Shown: piece by piece, positions 9,941 through 19,309 of the stretch
How the letters are laid out: every line of letters starts with the position of its first letter
Position numbering within the stretch: the first letter of the stretch is position 1
Assembly (NCBI RefSeq): GCF_937888285.1
Contig: NZ_CALART010000007.1
Coordinates: forward strand, 32,946-96,945
Origin: an uncultured Aquimonas sp.
Lineage (GTDB): Bacteria; Pseudomonadota; Gammaproteobacteria; Xanthomonadales; Xanthomonadaceae
Direction of reading: 5' to 3'
Length of the DNA stretch: 64,000 nucleotides
Position numbers and translations under genes: made by a program
The notes under the pieces: model-generated
Told to the model about the DNA's origin: nothing
The model's input: only the letters and a program-made list of their open reading frames with translations
The model's database searches: none

Positions 9941-12655
9941 TCAGCGCAGCGTGACGTCCTCGAAGCCATCCTTGAACAGCTCGACCGAGGCCGGCGAGCC
10001 CGGCAGCGGCCAGGCCCAGGCGCCGCGGCCGCGGGTGAACACCGCCAGCGTGGTGAAGCCGCGATCGATCGCCATGTCCCAGATCATCACCTTGGGCAGA
10101 CCCTTGTCGAAGCGCTGCCAGACCACCTCGGACGCGAAGGCGTTGTCGGTGTAGTACAGGCCCCAGTCGGTGCCGGCGAAGACCTGCTGCGGGTTCTTCG
10201 GGTTGAAGGCCACCGAGTTGGCCGGGATGTTCGGCAGGTTGCCGCTGATGTTGCGCCACTCGAAGCTGGCGCAGTGGTTCTCGCAGACCAGCTGGTAGAT
10301 GTGGCCGGGTTGGCCGGGCGTGTTCTGGTCGAAGCCACCGAGCGCGGCATAGCCGATCGCGCTGGCGCCCGGGTTGGCGGCGTTGGGCACGTCGAGCGCG
10401 ACGTCCATCACCGGCCGGTTCGGCAGCACCGCGTTGGCGGCGGTGACATTGACCCAGCTGGCGCTGTCGGCGGTGCCGGCATTCAGGCCATGGCCGTACC
10501 AGACATTGCCGTCGTTGGTGCCGGCGATCGCCGCGCTGGGCGTCTTCACCGCATGCGCGAGCTGGTTGATGAAGCTGCGGTTGCCGAGCGTGTTCTTGGT
10601 CAGCACCGGGCTGTTGGGATACCAGCTGGTGCGCGGAATGCCGCCCTGCAGGCTTTCCCAGACGCGGTTGGTGCCGAGGATCATGTAGGTACAGCCGCCG
10701 GCCGTGGTGCAGCCGCTGCCGGGGGCGTCCAGCTCACCATGGCGGTAGAGCTCGAAGGGCATCACGAAGCTCTTGGTGTCGCTGCTGTAGCCGGCTGCCG
10801 AGGGCGAGGCCGACTGCGTGCCCGAGGTGGGCCCGGTCGGCGAGACCGCGATGTTGCCGTTCTGGCTGGACCATTACCAGCGCTGCTCCAGCACCGGGTC
10901 GATGCGCGTGTAGATGCCGTCGCCGCCAAGGCGCACGACCCACTCGGCCGGCTGGCCGACCGGGCCGGTCCAGCGGGCATACGAGCTGCCGTTGTCCTGC
11001 GCGCCGCCATTGGCGCCGGGCGTCGGGCTGGTCGCGAAGTTGCCGCTGATGTCGCCCGAGTAGAACTCGATCGCGCCCATGCTCTGGTTGAGCGAGATGT
11101 AGGTCGGACGATTGGCGGCGGTGGTGCCGCCGGTGCCGAACATCACGTTGCTGGTGGCATAGACGCCACCGTCGGTGCCGAGCAGCACGCTGTCGCTGCT
11201 GAAGCCGCTGGCCGTGGGCAGGAAGACCGCGTCGTGGTGGTCGACGTGCACATTGCCGTTGCCATAGCCGCAGGTGATGTTCTGGAAGGTGGTGCCGCCA
11301 TCCAGCGAGCGGTACAGGTCGACGCCGCTCAGCAGCACGCGCTCGGGGTTGTTCGGGTCGACCGCCAGGTTGGCGTCGTACCACATCTGCTGGCCGCCGC
11401 CGGCTGCGCTGCTGCAGCCGGTGGCCTGCACGCCGGCGGTCGCTGCCGTCTGCGTCCAGGTGTCACCGCCGTCGTTGCTGCGCCACACGCCCAGCACATT
11501 GCTCAGGGTCGCGTGCGCGCCCATCGCGTACAGGATCTGCGGGTTGGAAGGCGCCACCGCCAGCTCGATGCGGCCCAGCACCTTGCCGGCGGGGTCGCCG
11601 TTGCCGGTGCCGGCCGGCCAGCCGTTCGCCAGCAGGCTCCAGTTCGCCGGACCCGGGCAGCCGCTGGTCGGCATCTCGGTGCGGTAGACGCCGTTGGCGC
11701 CGAGGTTGGCCAGGTCCGGCTGCACCGGCGTCGGATTGCCGCGCGTGCCCACCGCCGCATACAGCCAGGTGCCGCCGCCTGCCCGCGGCACCGCCTGCAG
11801 GCCGGTGATGTCCTGGCGCTGGCTGGCGTGCGGGTTGGTGACGCAGGGCCCTTCCCACTGCTGGCCGCCGTCATAGCTGAAGTACAGGCCGGTCTTGGTG
11901 CCGACCACCACGGTGTCGGAGTCGGCGGGGTCGGTGATGACCTTGCCGATCGCCTGGTACTGCGGAAAGCCGAGTCCAGCCGAAGGCGGATAGAAGGGCG
12001 TGAAGATGTCCGCGCCGAGCACGCTCCAGGTCTCGCCGCGGTCGGTGCTCTTCAGCAGGCCGGCGCTGCCGAACGAGAACGAGCCGTAGCGCAGGTCGCC
12101 GGTGCCGGCATAGACCACATCCGGATTGTTCGGGTCGAGATACAGGTCGCCGATCGCGATGCTGTTGATGTCGGGCTGGTCGGTGACGTTGCGCCAGGTG
12201 GTGGCGGCGCCGCAGCAGTCCTCGCTCTTCCAGACGCCGCCGCCGTCAGCCGCCGCGTAGACCGTGTAGCGGCCCTGCGCGTCCGGGCCGCGCGGGTCGA
12301 CCGCGATCACGTTCATGCGCCCGGTGACGCGACCGTAGTTGTTGAACACCTTGGGCTGCGGACCGAGGAAGGTCCAGGCGCCGGTGTCGAGCAGGAGCGG
12401 CGAGGCGCTGCGGTTGCGCAGGTAGGTATCCTGCGGGCCGTCCGGCACGCCCGAGGAGACGCGCGCGTCCTCGCGCTCGGCGTCGAGGTACCAGCTGGGG
12501 CTGAAGTGCATGCTCGGGTAGGCGACGCGATGCGCCCAGAAGTCGCCGCCGAAGGGCTTGAGGTTGGGCGCCGGTGCCGGCTCCGGCTGCCACAGCAGGG
12601 CAGCCGAGGCCACCAGCGCGCAGCCGATGCCGGCCGCGATCCATTTGATGCGCAT
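9941..12655 (-). pseudogene. Secreted Asp-box (BNR) repeat protein interrupted by an in-frame TAA
   Basis: The reading frame spans 905 codons from the ATG at 12655 but is cut at codon 594 by a TAA complementary to 10874-10876. The same frame continues without a shift beyond it. Residues 1-20 look like a signal peptide or anchor (MRIKWIAAGIGCALVASAAL). Four Asp-box motifs of the S.D.G.TW kind are visible: STDRGETW, SYDGGQQW, SNDGGDTW and SLDGGTTF, at about residues 205, 262, 394 and 452. This indicates a beta-propeller like those of sialidases, xyloglucanases or sortilin-type proteins. The segment after the stop ends in LFKDGFEDVTLR, an FxDGFE-type tail seen in Lysobacterales secreted proteins. 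The substrate is unknown. The stop could be a real nonsense mutation or a base-call error (TAC or TAT to TAA). Confidence 0.85.
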
Positions 12656-12902
12656 GTGAGATCTCCCCGCGAAACGTGATGTGGGCGGACGGGCGCCCGG
12701 CGCCCGTGCGTCGACTGTGCTTGCCGCACTCTGGCTGCGCCCCCGCGCAGCGCCGCCGAAAGTACCTGCGTTGAACAAGTCGCGACAAGTGCCCGCGGTC
12801 ACGTGAAGACCGCTGCGCCGGCGCGGGCTTGCATGCAGGGCGCGGCTTGCCTCAAATGGCGGGCCGAACACCGTCGAGCGCCCGCCGAGGAAGCCGCAGT
12901 CC

Positions 12903-13790
12903 ATGAGCCGCAAGCCCCGCAGCAAGCCCACCCATCGCCCCGCCCCGACCAGCGCGGCCCGCGCGCCGGCCGCGCCGCGCCGCCCGCGTGAGCTGGCCCT
13001 GATCGCACTGTCCGCGCTGGGCCTGTTGATCACCGCCTATCTGAGCTGGGGCGCCGTGTTCGGCAGCCTGCCGGCCTTCTGCACCGAGGGCACGGGCTGC
13101 GCGGTGGTGCAGGGCAGCCGCTGGTCGCGCTTCCTTGGCGTGCCGGTGGCGGTGTGGGGCTTCGCCACCTATCTGGCGCTGCTGTTCCTCGCGCTGTCGC
13201 GCGGCAAGCCTGCACCGCGCTGGAAGCGCCTGTTCAGCGTTGCCGCGATCGGCCTGGTGATCAGCCTGTATCTCACGCTGTCCGGGCTGATCGCGCTGGA
13301 TGCCTACTGCGCCTGGTGCCTGGCCTCGCAGGCGGTGATCCTGGCGATCTTCGTGCTGGTGCTGATGGAGCGCGAGCGTGCCGGGGTGAAGCCCGCCTGG
13401 GGGGTATGGCTCGGCCAGCATGCGATCGTGCTGGTCGCGGTGCTGGGCATGATGCACGCCAGCGCCATGGGCTGGATCGGCCCGCGCGAGGACCCGCGCC
13501 TGGTCGCGCTGGCCAAGCACCTCGACTCCACCGGCGCCAAGTTCTACGGCGCCTTCTGGTGCCCGAACTGCCAGCAGCAGAAGGACCGTTTCGGCGCCGC
13601 GCAGTCGCACCTGCCCTATGTCGAGTGCAGCCCCAACGGCCGCACCGGCCCGGTCGCCTTCGCCTGCGTCTCCGAGAACATCACCCAGTACCCGACCTGG
13701 ATCATCCGCGGCCAGCGCTACAGCGAAGTGCTCGACACCGAAACCCTGGCGCAGCGCTCGGGTTTCCGCTGGCAGCCGCCGGCCGAGTGA
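12903..13790 (+). CDS. VKOR-thioredoxin fusion, disulfide-forming membrane protein
   Basis: 295 residues. After a basic N-terminus come four or five membrane segments of the vitamin K epoxide reductase family. The paired cysteines CTEGTGC sit in the first loop, and the active-site CAWC starts at residue 136. A periplasmic thioredoxin-like domain follows, with FWCPNCQQQKDRF (CPNC from residue 220). Bacterial VKOR proteins reoxidise thiol oxidases using quinone, replacing DsbB. Fusion to its own thioredoxin domain is a known arrangement. With dsbC 2.2 kb downstream it suggests a local theme of periplasmic disulfide handling, but there is no evidence of a shared operon. Confidence 0.92.
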   Translation: MSRKPRSKPTHRPAPTSAARAPAAPRRPRELALIALSALGLLITAYLSWGAVFGSLPAFCTEGTGCAVVQGSRWSRFLGVPVAVWGFATYLALLFLALSRGKPAPRWKRLFSVAAIGLVISLYLTLSGLIALDAYCAWCLASQAVILAIFVLVLMERERAGVKPAWGVWLGQHAIVLVAVLGMMHASAMGWIGPREDPRLVALAKHLDSTGAKFYGAFWCPNCQQQKDRFGAAQSHLPYVECSPNGRTGPVAFACVSENITQYPTWIIRGQRYSEVLDTETLAQRSGFRWQPPAE

Positions 13791-13887
13791 GCCACGCGAT
13801 GGCGCGCAGCAGCATGGGGCGCGAACGCGCTCGGCTAAGCTCGGGCGCGTCGCAGCCGCCGCTGCGGCGCGATCCACGGGAATCCCG

Positions 13888-14253
13888 ATGAGTGCACTGA
13901 ACGTCCTCGGCCTGCCGCTGCAGCCCTGCGGCACCGATCCCATGACCGGCTGGTTCCGCGACGGCTGCTGCCGCAGCGATCCCGACGACCGCGGCCTGCA
14001 CGTGGTCTGCGCGGTGATGACCGCGCGCTTCCTGGAGTTCTCGAAGTCGCGCGGCAACGACCTGTCGACGCCGCGTCCCGACTTCGATTTTCCGGGCCTG
14101 AAGCCCGGCGACCGCTGGTGCCTGTGCGCGATGCGCTGGATGGAGGCCTACGAGCACGGCCTGGCCCCCGACGTGGTGCTGGAATCCACGCATCTGAACG
14201 CGCTCGGGGTGGTGCCGCTGGAGGCCCTGCGCATCTACGCTGTCAGCGCCTGA
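13888..14253 (+). CDS. DUF2237 family protein
   Basis: 121 residues from the ATG at 13888. The sequence LGLPLQPCGTDPMTGWFRDG, the conserved cysteines in RDGCC and WCLCAMRW, and the end VPLEALRIYA match the small cytoplasmic DUF2237 family (about 120 residues, function unknown). Longer upstream frames in this register have no family support. rsmC begins five bases after its stop, so the two are probably co-transcribed. Confidence 0.9.
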   Translation: MSALNVLGLPLQPCGTDPMTGWFRDGCCRSDPDDRGLHVVCAVMTARFLEFSKSRGNDLSTPRPDFDFPGLKPGDRWCLCAMRWMEAYEHGLAPDVVLESTHLNALGVVPLEALRIYAVSA

Positions 14254-14258
14254 GGCCG

Positions 14259-15341
14259 ATGTCCGACACGGATGTCGCCCTGGCCGCGCTGGGCTGGGCA
14301 CTGCGCAGCCTGCCGATCCCAGCGGGCCCCGCGCTGTGGCTGGGCGCGCGGCCGGGCCTGTCGCTGCCGCCCGGCCTGCGCGTCCACGCGCTGCAGGACT
14401 TCGCACCCTGGTGCGCCGCCCTCGGCCGCGAGGGCCACGCCTGCCTGCCTGCGGCAACGGATACGGGCCTGCACGCCGCCGCGCTGCCGCCGGCGCAGGG
14501 CCTGGTCCTGCTCAGCCCCGCGCGCCAGCGCGAAGCCGCACGCGCGGAGGCCGCGCGCGCGCTGGCCGCGCTCGCCGACAACGGCCTGCTGCTGGCCAGC
14601 GTGGCCAATGACGCCGGCGCCAGGGCCTTCGAGGCCGACCTGCGCCTGCTGTGCCCGACCCTGGAAGTGCACAGCAAGCACAAGTGCCGCGTGCTGCTGG
14701 CGCGCGCCGTGGATCGCGATCAGGCGCGCATCGATGCCTGGCGCGACCTCGACGCCGCCCGGCCGCTGGACCCCGGCGGCCTGCTGTCGACGCCCCTGCT
14801 CGGCGCGCCCGGCCTGTTCGCGGTCGACCGCATCGACGCCGGCAGCGCGCTGTTGATCGAACACCTGCCGGCGACGCTCGCGGGTGCGGTCGCCGACCTC
14901 GGCAGCGGCCTCGGCGTGCTGTCGGCGGCGGCACTGGAGCGCTGCGCGGGCATCACCGCGCTGGACCTGTTCGACGCCAGCGCGCGCGCGGTCGCGCTGT
15001 CGCGCCACACCCTGCGCGACGCCCGCGTGCCCGTCCGCGTGCACTGGCAGGACGTCACCGTCGGCGTGGACGGCCGCTACGACGTGATCCTGTGCAATCC
15101 GCCTTTCCACGAAGGTGGGCGCGGCCTGCCGGCGATCGGCCAAGCCTTCCTGCGGGCCGCCGCCGACGCACTGCGTTCGGGCGGCGAAGCCTGGATCGTC
15201 GCCAATGCGCATCTGCCCTACGAGGCGGTGCTGGCCGAACGCTTCGGCCGCGTCGACCGCCTCGCCGCCGCGCGTGGATTCAAACTGCTGCGCGCGGCCT
15301 CGCCGCGGGCGCAGGGCTCGAATGCGGGGCGTGCCGGATGA
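14259..15341 (+). CDS. rsmC: 16S rRNA m2G1207 methyltransferase RsmC
   Basis: 360 residues from the ATG at 14259. It transfers methyl from SAM to the N2 of guanine 1207 in the 30S subunit. The C-terminal methyltransferase domain has the SAM-binding loop ADLGSGLGVLS. Its catalytic motif ILCNPPFHEGG is typical of N-methylating enzymes of the RsmC/RlmG group. The N-terminal half is a degenerate duplicate of the same fold, as in the family. Its stop overlaps the start of the next gene (ATGA), indicating translational coupling. Confidence 0.92.
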   Translation: MSDTDVALAALGWALRSLPIPAGPALWLGARPGLSLPPGLRVHALQDFAPWCAALGREGHACLPAATDTGLHAAALPPAQGLVLLSPARQREAARAEAARALAALADNGLLLASVANDAGARAFEADLRLLCPTLEVHSKHKCRVLLARAVDRDQARIDAWRDLDAARPLDPGGLLSTPLLGAPGLFAVDRIDAGSALLIEHLPATLAGAVADLGSGLGVLSAAALERCAGITALDLFDASARAVALSRHTLRDARVPVRVHWQDVTVGVDGRYDVILCNPPFHEGGRGLPAIGQAFLRAAADALRSGGEAWIVANAHLPYEAVLAERFGRVDRLAAARGFKLLRAASPRAQGSNAGRAG

Positions 15342-16021
15342 GGCCACACCATCGGCGCCGGTTCGCCTTGACGATGACCACCGTTCTGCTCGGCGGCATC
15401 GCTGGCGCGGCCTGCGCCGCGGAGCAGGGCCCGAGCATCGAGCGGCATCTGCAGGCCATGCCGGTGTCAGGCAACTCGGTGTCTGCCGCGCTGCGCGCCC
15501 TGCAGGCGGACGAGCAGGTCCGCGCGCACGCGCTGACGCGCTCGGTGCTGAGCCTGCGCCTAGAGCTCATGCCCGAAGCGTTGCCCGGCGCGCCATCAAA
15601 CACATTGGGCGCCGAGCGCTGCCCGACGATCAGCCGGCGCGGTCAGCCGGCGGCGCCGGAGTGTCGGCCGCAGGCCTGCCGCCTCAGCGATTTCGAAGTG
15701 AGCCTGCGGATCGATCTGCTGCTGCCCGAGTGGGACGCACCGGCGTCGGCGAGCGCCGAGGAGCGCGCGCTGTGGACCTCCGTACGCGACCGGCTCGACG
15801 CCCATGAGCAGCGCCACCGCGAGCATGCGGAAGCCGCCGCCACGCGCCTGCATACACAGCTCGCGGAACGGCGCGGCCGCGTCGAACCCATCGATTGCCT
15901 GCGCCTGCGCAGCCAGCTCGAAGGCCTGCGCCAGCGGGAAGTGCAGAACCTGCGCCTGCGCGACCGCGTGTTCGACGAATCCAGCGCCGAGGCCATGAAG
16001 CTGCGGCCCAGGCCGCGCTGA
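15338..16021 (+). CDS. DUF922-type exported protein, putative zinc protease
   Basis: 227 residues, starting inside the rsmC stop codon (ATGA). Residues 1-28 form a signal peptide (RRRFALTMTTVLLGGIAG, then ACAAEQ). The C-terminal part carries AHEQRHREHAEAAA and the late VFDESSAEAM segment, which match the HE..H and YD..T patterns of DUF922, a family proposed to be secreted zinc proteases. Activity is not shown. It converges on dsbC with nine bases between the stops. Confidence 0.75.
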   Translation: MRPHHRRRFALTMTTVLLGGIAGAACAAEQGPSIERHLQAMPVSGNSVSAALRALQADEQVRAHALTRSVLSLRLELMPEALPGAPSNTLGAERCPTISRRGQPAAPECRPQACRLSDFEVSLRIDLLLPEWDAPASASAEERALWTSVRDRLDAHEQRHREHAEAAATRLHTQLAERRGRVEPIDCLRLRSQLEGLRQREVQNLRLRDRVFDESSAEAMKLRPRPR

Positions 16022-16030
16022 TTCAGCGCG

Positions 16031-16783
16031 TCAGCGCGTCAGCGCGGCAAGCGAGGCCAGCAGTTCAGTGGGGGTCTGGTAGCCGCTGACGCTGCCGTCG
16101 GCACGCACGATGGTCGGCGTGTTGCGGATGCCCAGGCGCGCCGCCAGCGCCTTGCCCTCGTCATAGCCGGAATCGCACATCGGACCCTCGATCGGCTCGC
16201 CGCGGGTGGCGCGGGTGAAGGCGTCCTGGCGATCGGCCGCGCAGAACAGCCGCGCGCCGGTGCGGTCGGCCTCGGAGCCCTCGCCGGCCAGCGGCAGCAG
16301 CACGTAGTCGACGCTGATCCCGGCCTCGCGATAGGCCTCGATATCGGCATGGAAGCGGCGGCAGTAGCCGCAGTCGAGCGCGGTGAACACGGTCACCCGA
16401 TGCTGCCCCTCGGCCGCTGCGAAGGCGATGGTCTGCTCGGGCGGCAGCGCACTCAGGGCTTCGCGTCGCGTGTACTGGCGACGCCGCTCGCTGAGGTCGA
16501 CGCGCTCGACCGTGTCGATCAGGTTGCCCTGCAGCAGATGGCGGCCGTCGGCGCTGAGGTAGAACAGCTGGCCACCGGCCTCGATCTCGATCAGGCCCGC
16601 CATCGGAGCTTCACGCACGGCTTCCACTTCGAGCTGCGGGGCGATGCGCGACAAGGCTTCGTCGACCACCGCGCGGCGCGCGGCATCGCTGGATTCGCTG
16701 GCCTGGGCGAGGCTGCCCGCGGTCATCGCGAGGAGAATCTTGAAGGTGAGAACAGCAGACTTGCCGGAACCTGTGCTGCGCAT
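16031..16783 (-). CDS. dsbC: Thiol:disulfide interchange protein DsbC
   Basis: 250 residues from the ATG at 16783, followed by a signal peptide (VLTFKILLAMTAGSLAQA|SES). A longer frame to 16846 adds an unlikely N-terminus. The N-terminal dimerisation domain contains the typical LFYLSADGRHLLQGNLIDT segment. The thioredoxin domain has the active site ALDCGYCRRFH near residue 135, followed by the cis-proline region RNTPTIV. DsbC isomerises wrong disulfides in the periplasm. DsbD, needed to keep it reduced, is not in the window. Confidence 0.94.
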   Translation of the reverse strand: MRSTGSGKSAVLTFKILLAMTAGSLAQASESSDAARRAVVDEALSRIAPQLEVEAVREAPMAGLIEIEAGGQLFYLSADGRHLLQGNLIDTVERVDLSERRRQYTRREALSALPPEQTIAFAAAEGQHRVTVFTALDCGYCRRFHADIEAYREAGISVDYVLLPLAGEGSEADRTGARLFCAADRQDAFTRATRGEPIEGPMCDSGYDEGKALAARLGIRNTPTIVRADGSVSGYQTPTELLASLAALTR

Positions 16784-17023
16784 GGCGCATCTCCTCGTGC
16801 GTGGATGGCAGGGCGATGCGACTGCGATGGGCTGCCAATAGTTCACGGGTGCGTAGCCGCCGCTGCGCGGGCGATGCTCGACCCCTCTGCGGTCGTTCGA
16901 ATGCGGTGTTGCAGCACCCCTGTGCTTGGCGCGAGCGCGCCGCAGGATGTCCGCGCCAGAGGGATCTCGCGAAGTGGCAGGGCGCGCCCAGGCGCACGCC
17001 CCTGGGCGCGCGTATTCGCCTCT

Positions 17024-17929
17024 TCACGCCTCCGCAAACACCCGGCTGCGTGCCGATTCCAGCACCGCCTGCACGCCCGGATGGCCATCGCGGCGCGAGC
17101 CGGCAAGGGCGTAGAAGCGCTCGCGGATGTCGTCGCTGCGGCCCAGTTCGACCAGGTTCTGGCGCGCGCACAGATCGCTGGCGACCACCGCCGGCACCAC
17201 GAACACGCCGGCGCCGGCCGCGCCGAAAGCCTTCATCAGCGCGCTGTCCTCGAATTCGGCGACGATCCGCGGGCGCAGCTTGCGCTGGTCCAGCCAGCGC
17301 TGCAGGGCCGCGCGCACGCGGCTGTCGGCGCCGGGCAGCAGGAAGGGCGCGCCCTGCAGGCTGCGCGGGAAGTCCTGGGCCAGGCGCTTGGCCAGCGAGG
17401 GTGCCGCCAGGAAGGCCGTGCCGCATTCACCGAGCAGGCTGGAATGCACCTTGACCTCGGCCTCGCCGGTGGGTGGACGATCGCTCAGCACCAGATCGAG
17501 CCGGTGCAGGGCCAGCTCGGCCAGCAGCCGCGGCAGGCTGTCTTCGCGGCAGTGCAGACGCGGCGCGGGATCCAGCGCCAGTGCCGGCGACAGCAGCTCG
17601 TAGGCCAGGGACTTCGGCACCACCTCGGCCACGCCGACGCGCAGCGGCCGCACGCGCGACTTGCGCGCTTCGCTCACCGCCTCCTGCAGGGCATCACCCA
17701 GCTCGAAGATCTCGTCGGCGTAGGCGCGGACCATGCGCCCGGTTTCGGTGAGCTCCAGCCGCCGGCCCACGCGCTGGAACAGCGCGGTGCCCAGGCTCAG
17801 TTCGAGCGCGGCGATCTGGCCGCTCAGGGTCTGCGGGGCCAGCTCGAGCTGCTCGGCCGCCGCGCGCACGCTGCCGGCGCGCGCCACGGTCCAGAACTGC
17901 TGCAGCTGGCGATAGTTGAGGCGCTCCAT
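17024..17929 (-). CDS. nhaR: NhaR-like LysR family regulator
   Basis: 301 residues. The start at 17929 gives MERLNYRQLQQFWTVARAGS, which aligns with NhaR (NYNHLYYFW). The winged HTH AAAEQLELAPQTLSGQIAAL follows. The effector domain shares LVLSDRPP and DSALMKAFGAAGAGVFV with NhaR of E. coli, the sodium-responsive activator of nhaA. No nhaA antiporter gene is present. Instead an HPF/RaiA-like gene is divergently placed 114 bases away, so the local target may differ. The symbol is by similarity only. Confidence 0.85.
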   Translation of the reverse strand: MERLNYRQLQQFWTVARAGSVRAAAEQLELAPQTLSGQIAALELSLGTALFQRVGRRLELTETGRMVRAYADEIFELGDALQEAVSEARKSRVRPLRVGVAEVVPKSLAYELLSPALALDPAPRLHCREDSLPRLLAELALHRLDLVLSDRPPTGEAEVKVHSSLLGECGTAFLAAPSLAKRLAQDFPRSLQGAPFLLPGADSRVRAALQRWLDQRKLRPRIVAEFEDSALMKAFGAAGAGVFVVPAVVASDLCARQNLVELGRSDDIRERFYALAGSRRDGHPGVQAVLESARSRVFAEA

Positions 17930-18043
17930 GGATCTCTGCTCATTCCTGACAATGGCCAAGACAATACCTGCTTTTTTCGAACTATTGGCGGCCGTATTCC
18001 TGTGGTCGGGGCCGATCGCCCCGCCCACCCCAAGGAGATCGCC
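17930..18043. promoter_or_regulatory. Divergent control region between nhaR-like and HPF-like genes
   Basis: The 114-base gap must hold both promoters. It contains an inverted pair CAATA (17962-17966) and TATTG (17983-17987) around a T-rich tract. It also has the repeated word ATTCCTG at 17942-17948 and 17996-18002. LysR proteins usually bind near such divergent starts. Assigning these as binding sites is inference. Confidence 0.45.
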
Positions 18044-18418
18044 ATGCAGATCGATACCCACACCCACGGCTTCGCGCTGACCGAGGGCCTGAGCGCCCAT
18101 CTGCAGCGGCGCCTGCGCTTCGCGCTCGGCCGTATCGGCGGCGGCGTGCAGCGCGTGGTGGTACGCCTGTCCGACATCAACGCCGAGCGCGGCGGCGTCG
18201 ACAAGCGCTGCCGCCTGCAGCTGCAGCTGCCCGGCCAGCCCGACGTGGTGGTCGAGGACACCCGCAGCGACCTGTACGCGGCGATTGCCGCCGCCGTCGA
18301 GCGCGCGGCGCGCGCGCTGGGTCGACGCAGTGGCCGCCTGCGCCAGCTGATGCGCCGCGGCCGCAGCGATCAGCCCGCGCGCTTCAGCCGCTGGCCCAGC
18401 GAGAGCGATCGCCCATGA
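18044..18418 (+). CDS. HPF/RaiA family ribosome-associated protein
   Basis: 124 residues with a strong ribosome-binding site (AAGGAG eight bases before the ATG). The pattern MQIDTHTHGFALTEGLSAHL, then RVVVRLSDINAERGG and DLYAAIAAAVERAARAL, fits the short sigma-54 modulation/HPF fold. That fold binds the 30S decoding region and silences or dimerises ribosomes under stress. The C-terminus is Arg-rich and lacks the long-HPF dimerisation domain. It overlaps the next gene by four bases. Confidence 0.82.
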   Translation: MQIDTHTHGFALTEGLSAHLQRRLRFALGRIGGGVQRVVVRLSDINAERGGVDKRCRLQLQLPGQPDVVVEDTRSDLYAAIAAAVERAARALGRRSGRLRQLMRRGRSDQPARFSRWPSESDRP

Positions 18419-19239
18419 CTGCGAACCTTTCGCTGCGACGACCGCCGCGCTGGGTCTGGGTGGTCGGTGGTCTGGCCCTGATCGGCCTGCCTCTGCTGGC
18501 GCTGGCGCTCGGCGCTGCCGCGCTGTTCGGGCTGTGGCAGTGGGGTTCGGCCGCGGTCGAAAGTGGCCGCGCCGAACTCACCGAGCGGGTGCCCGCGCTG
18601 GCCGCGCCGCTGGAAGCGCTGGGTGCGGCCTCGCTGGACGAGGCCACGCAGAAGGCCCGCGCGCTGACCGAAGAAGCGCGGGCGCGTCTCGCCGAAGGCC
18701 AGGCGGCGCTGGCGGTCGATCCGGCGCAGGTCGTCGACGCCCTGGCGCCCGAGGCGGCGGCGCGCGCCGCCGAACTGCAGGCCCAGGCCGAGGCGCTGAA
18801 GTCCAGCCTGCCCAGTCTCGCCCAGCCGCTGGACGGGCTCGCCGCCGAAGCCGGCGCAGCCCTGCGTGCGCCCCTGCAGCAGGGCGGCGCGGCGCTGGCG
18901 GCAGCCACTGCGGCCCTGGCCGCGCTGCAGCTGCCGAGCAGCGATGTGGGCGGCAGCGACCCCGCTGACATTCCGCGCCTGCCGGGCTTCGTGCGCGTCG
19001 CCTTCCAGCGGGGCGAGGGCGAAGCGCGGGTCGCCTATGCCGGGCCCGCACCGCTGCGCGAGGTGGTCGACTTCTACCGCAGCGAGCTCAGCGAGGACGG
19101 TTGGCAGGTGCAGGCCCTGGAGTCGAGCGTGGCTGCCGAGCGCCTGCGCTTCGAGCGCGACGGGCGCGCGCTGGAGCTGGTGGTCAGCGCCGACGGCCCC
19201 CGACGCAGCCGCCTGCAGTGGCAGCCGGCCCAGGCATGA
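18415..19239 (+). CDS. Unknown membrane-anchored Ala-rich protein
   Basis: 274 residues, coupled by ATGA to the HPF-like gene. One or two strongly hydrophobic segments occupy about residues 13-42. They are followed by a long Ala/Glu/Leu-rich helical stretch to about residue 180, probably coiled coil. A compact C-terminal domain has REVVDFYRSELSEDGWQV and an Arg-rich end. I do not recognise the family. The C-terminal pattern (VVDFYRSEL..DGW) resembles domains found in some envelope lipoproteins, but that is a weak impression. Confidence 0.75.
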   Translation: MTANLSLRRPPRWVWVVGGLALIGLPLLALALGAAALFGLWQWGSAAVESGRAELTERVPALAAPLEALGAASLDEATQKARALTEEARARLAEGQAALAVDPAQVVDALAPEAAARAAELQAQAEALKSSLPSLAQPLDGLAAEAGAALRAPLQQGGAALAAATAALAALQLPSSDVGGSDPADIPRLPGFVRVAFQRGEGEARVAYAGPAPLREVVDFYRSELSEDGWQVQALESSVAAERLRFERDGRALELVVSADGPRRSRLQWQPAQA

Positions 19240-19309
19240 CTTCCCGCCAGCGCATCGCGGACGCGCTGCGCGCAGGCTGCACATACCCATCACGCAAGGG
19301 AGTGCCGCC

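Noticed and set aside
9821..12679. A 952-residue plus-strand frame
   Set aside because: It is antisense to the Asp-box protein gene, which has a signal peptide and repeats. Its own translation has no recognisable feature.
16024..16045. Short repeated word TCAGCGCG in the convergent dsbC/DUF922 gap
   Set aside because: Three near copies within 22 bases overlap a stop codon. Too short to call a regulatory or mobile element.
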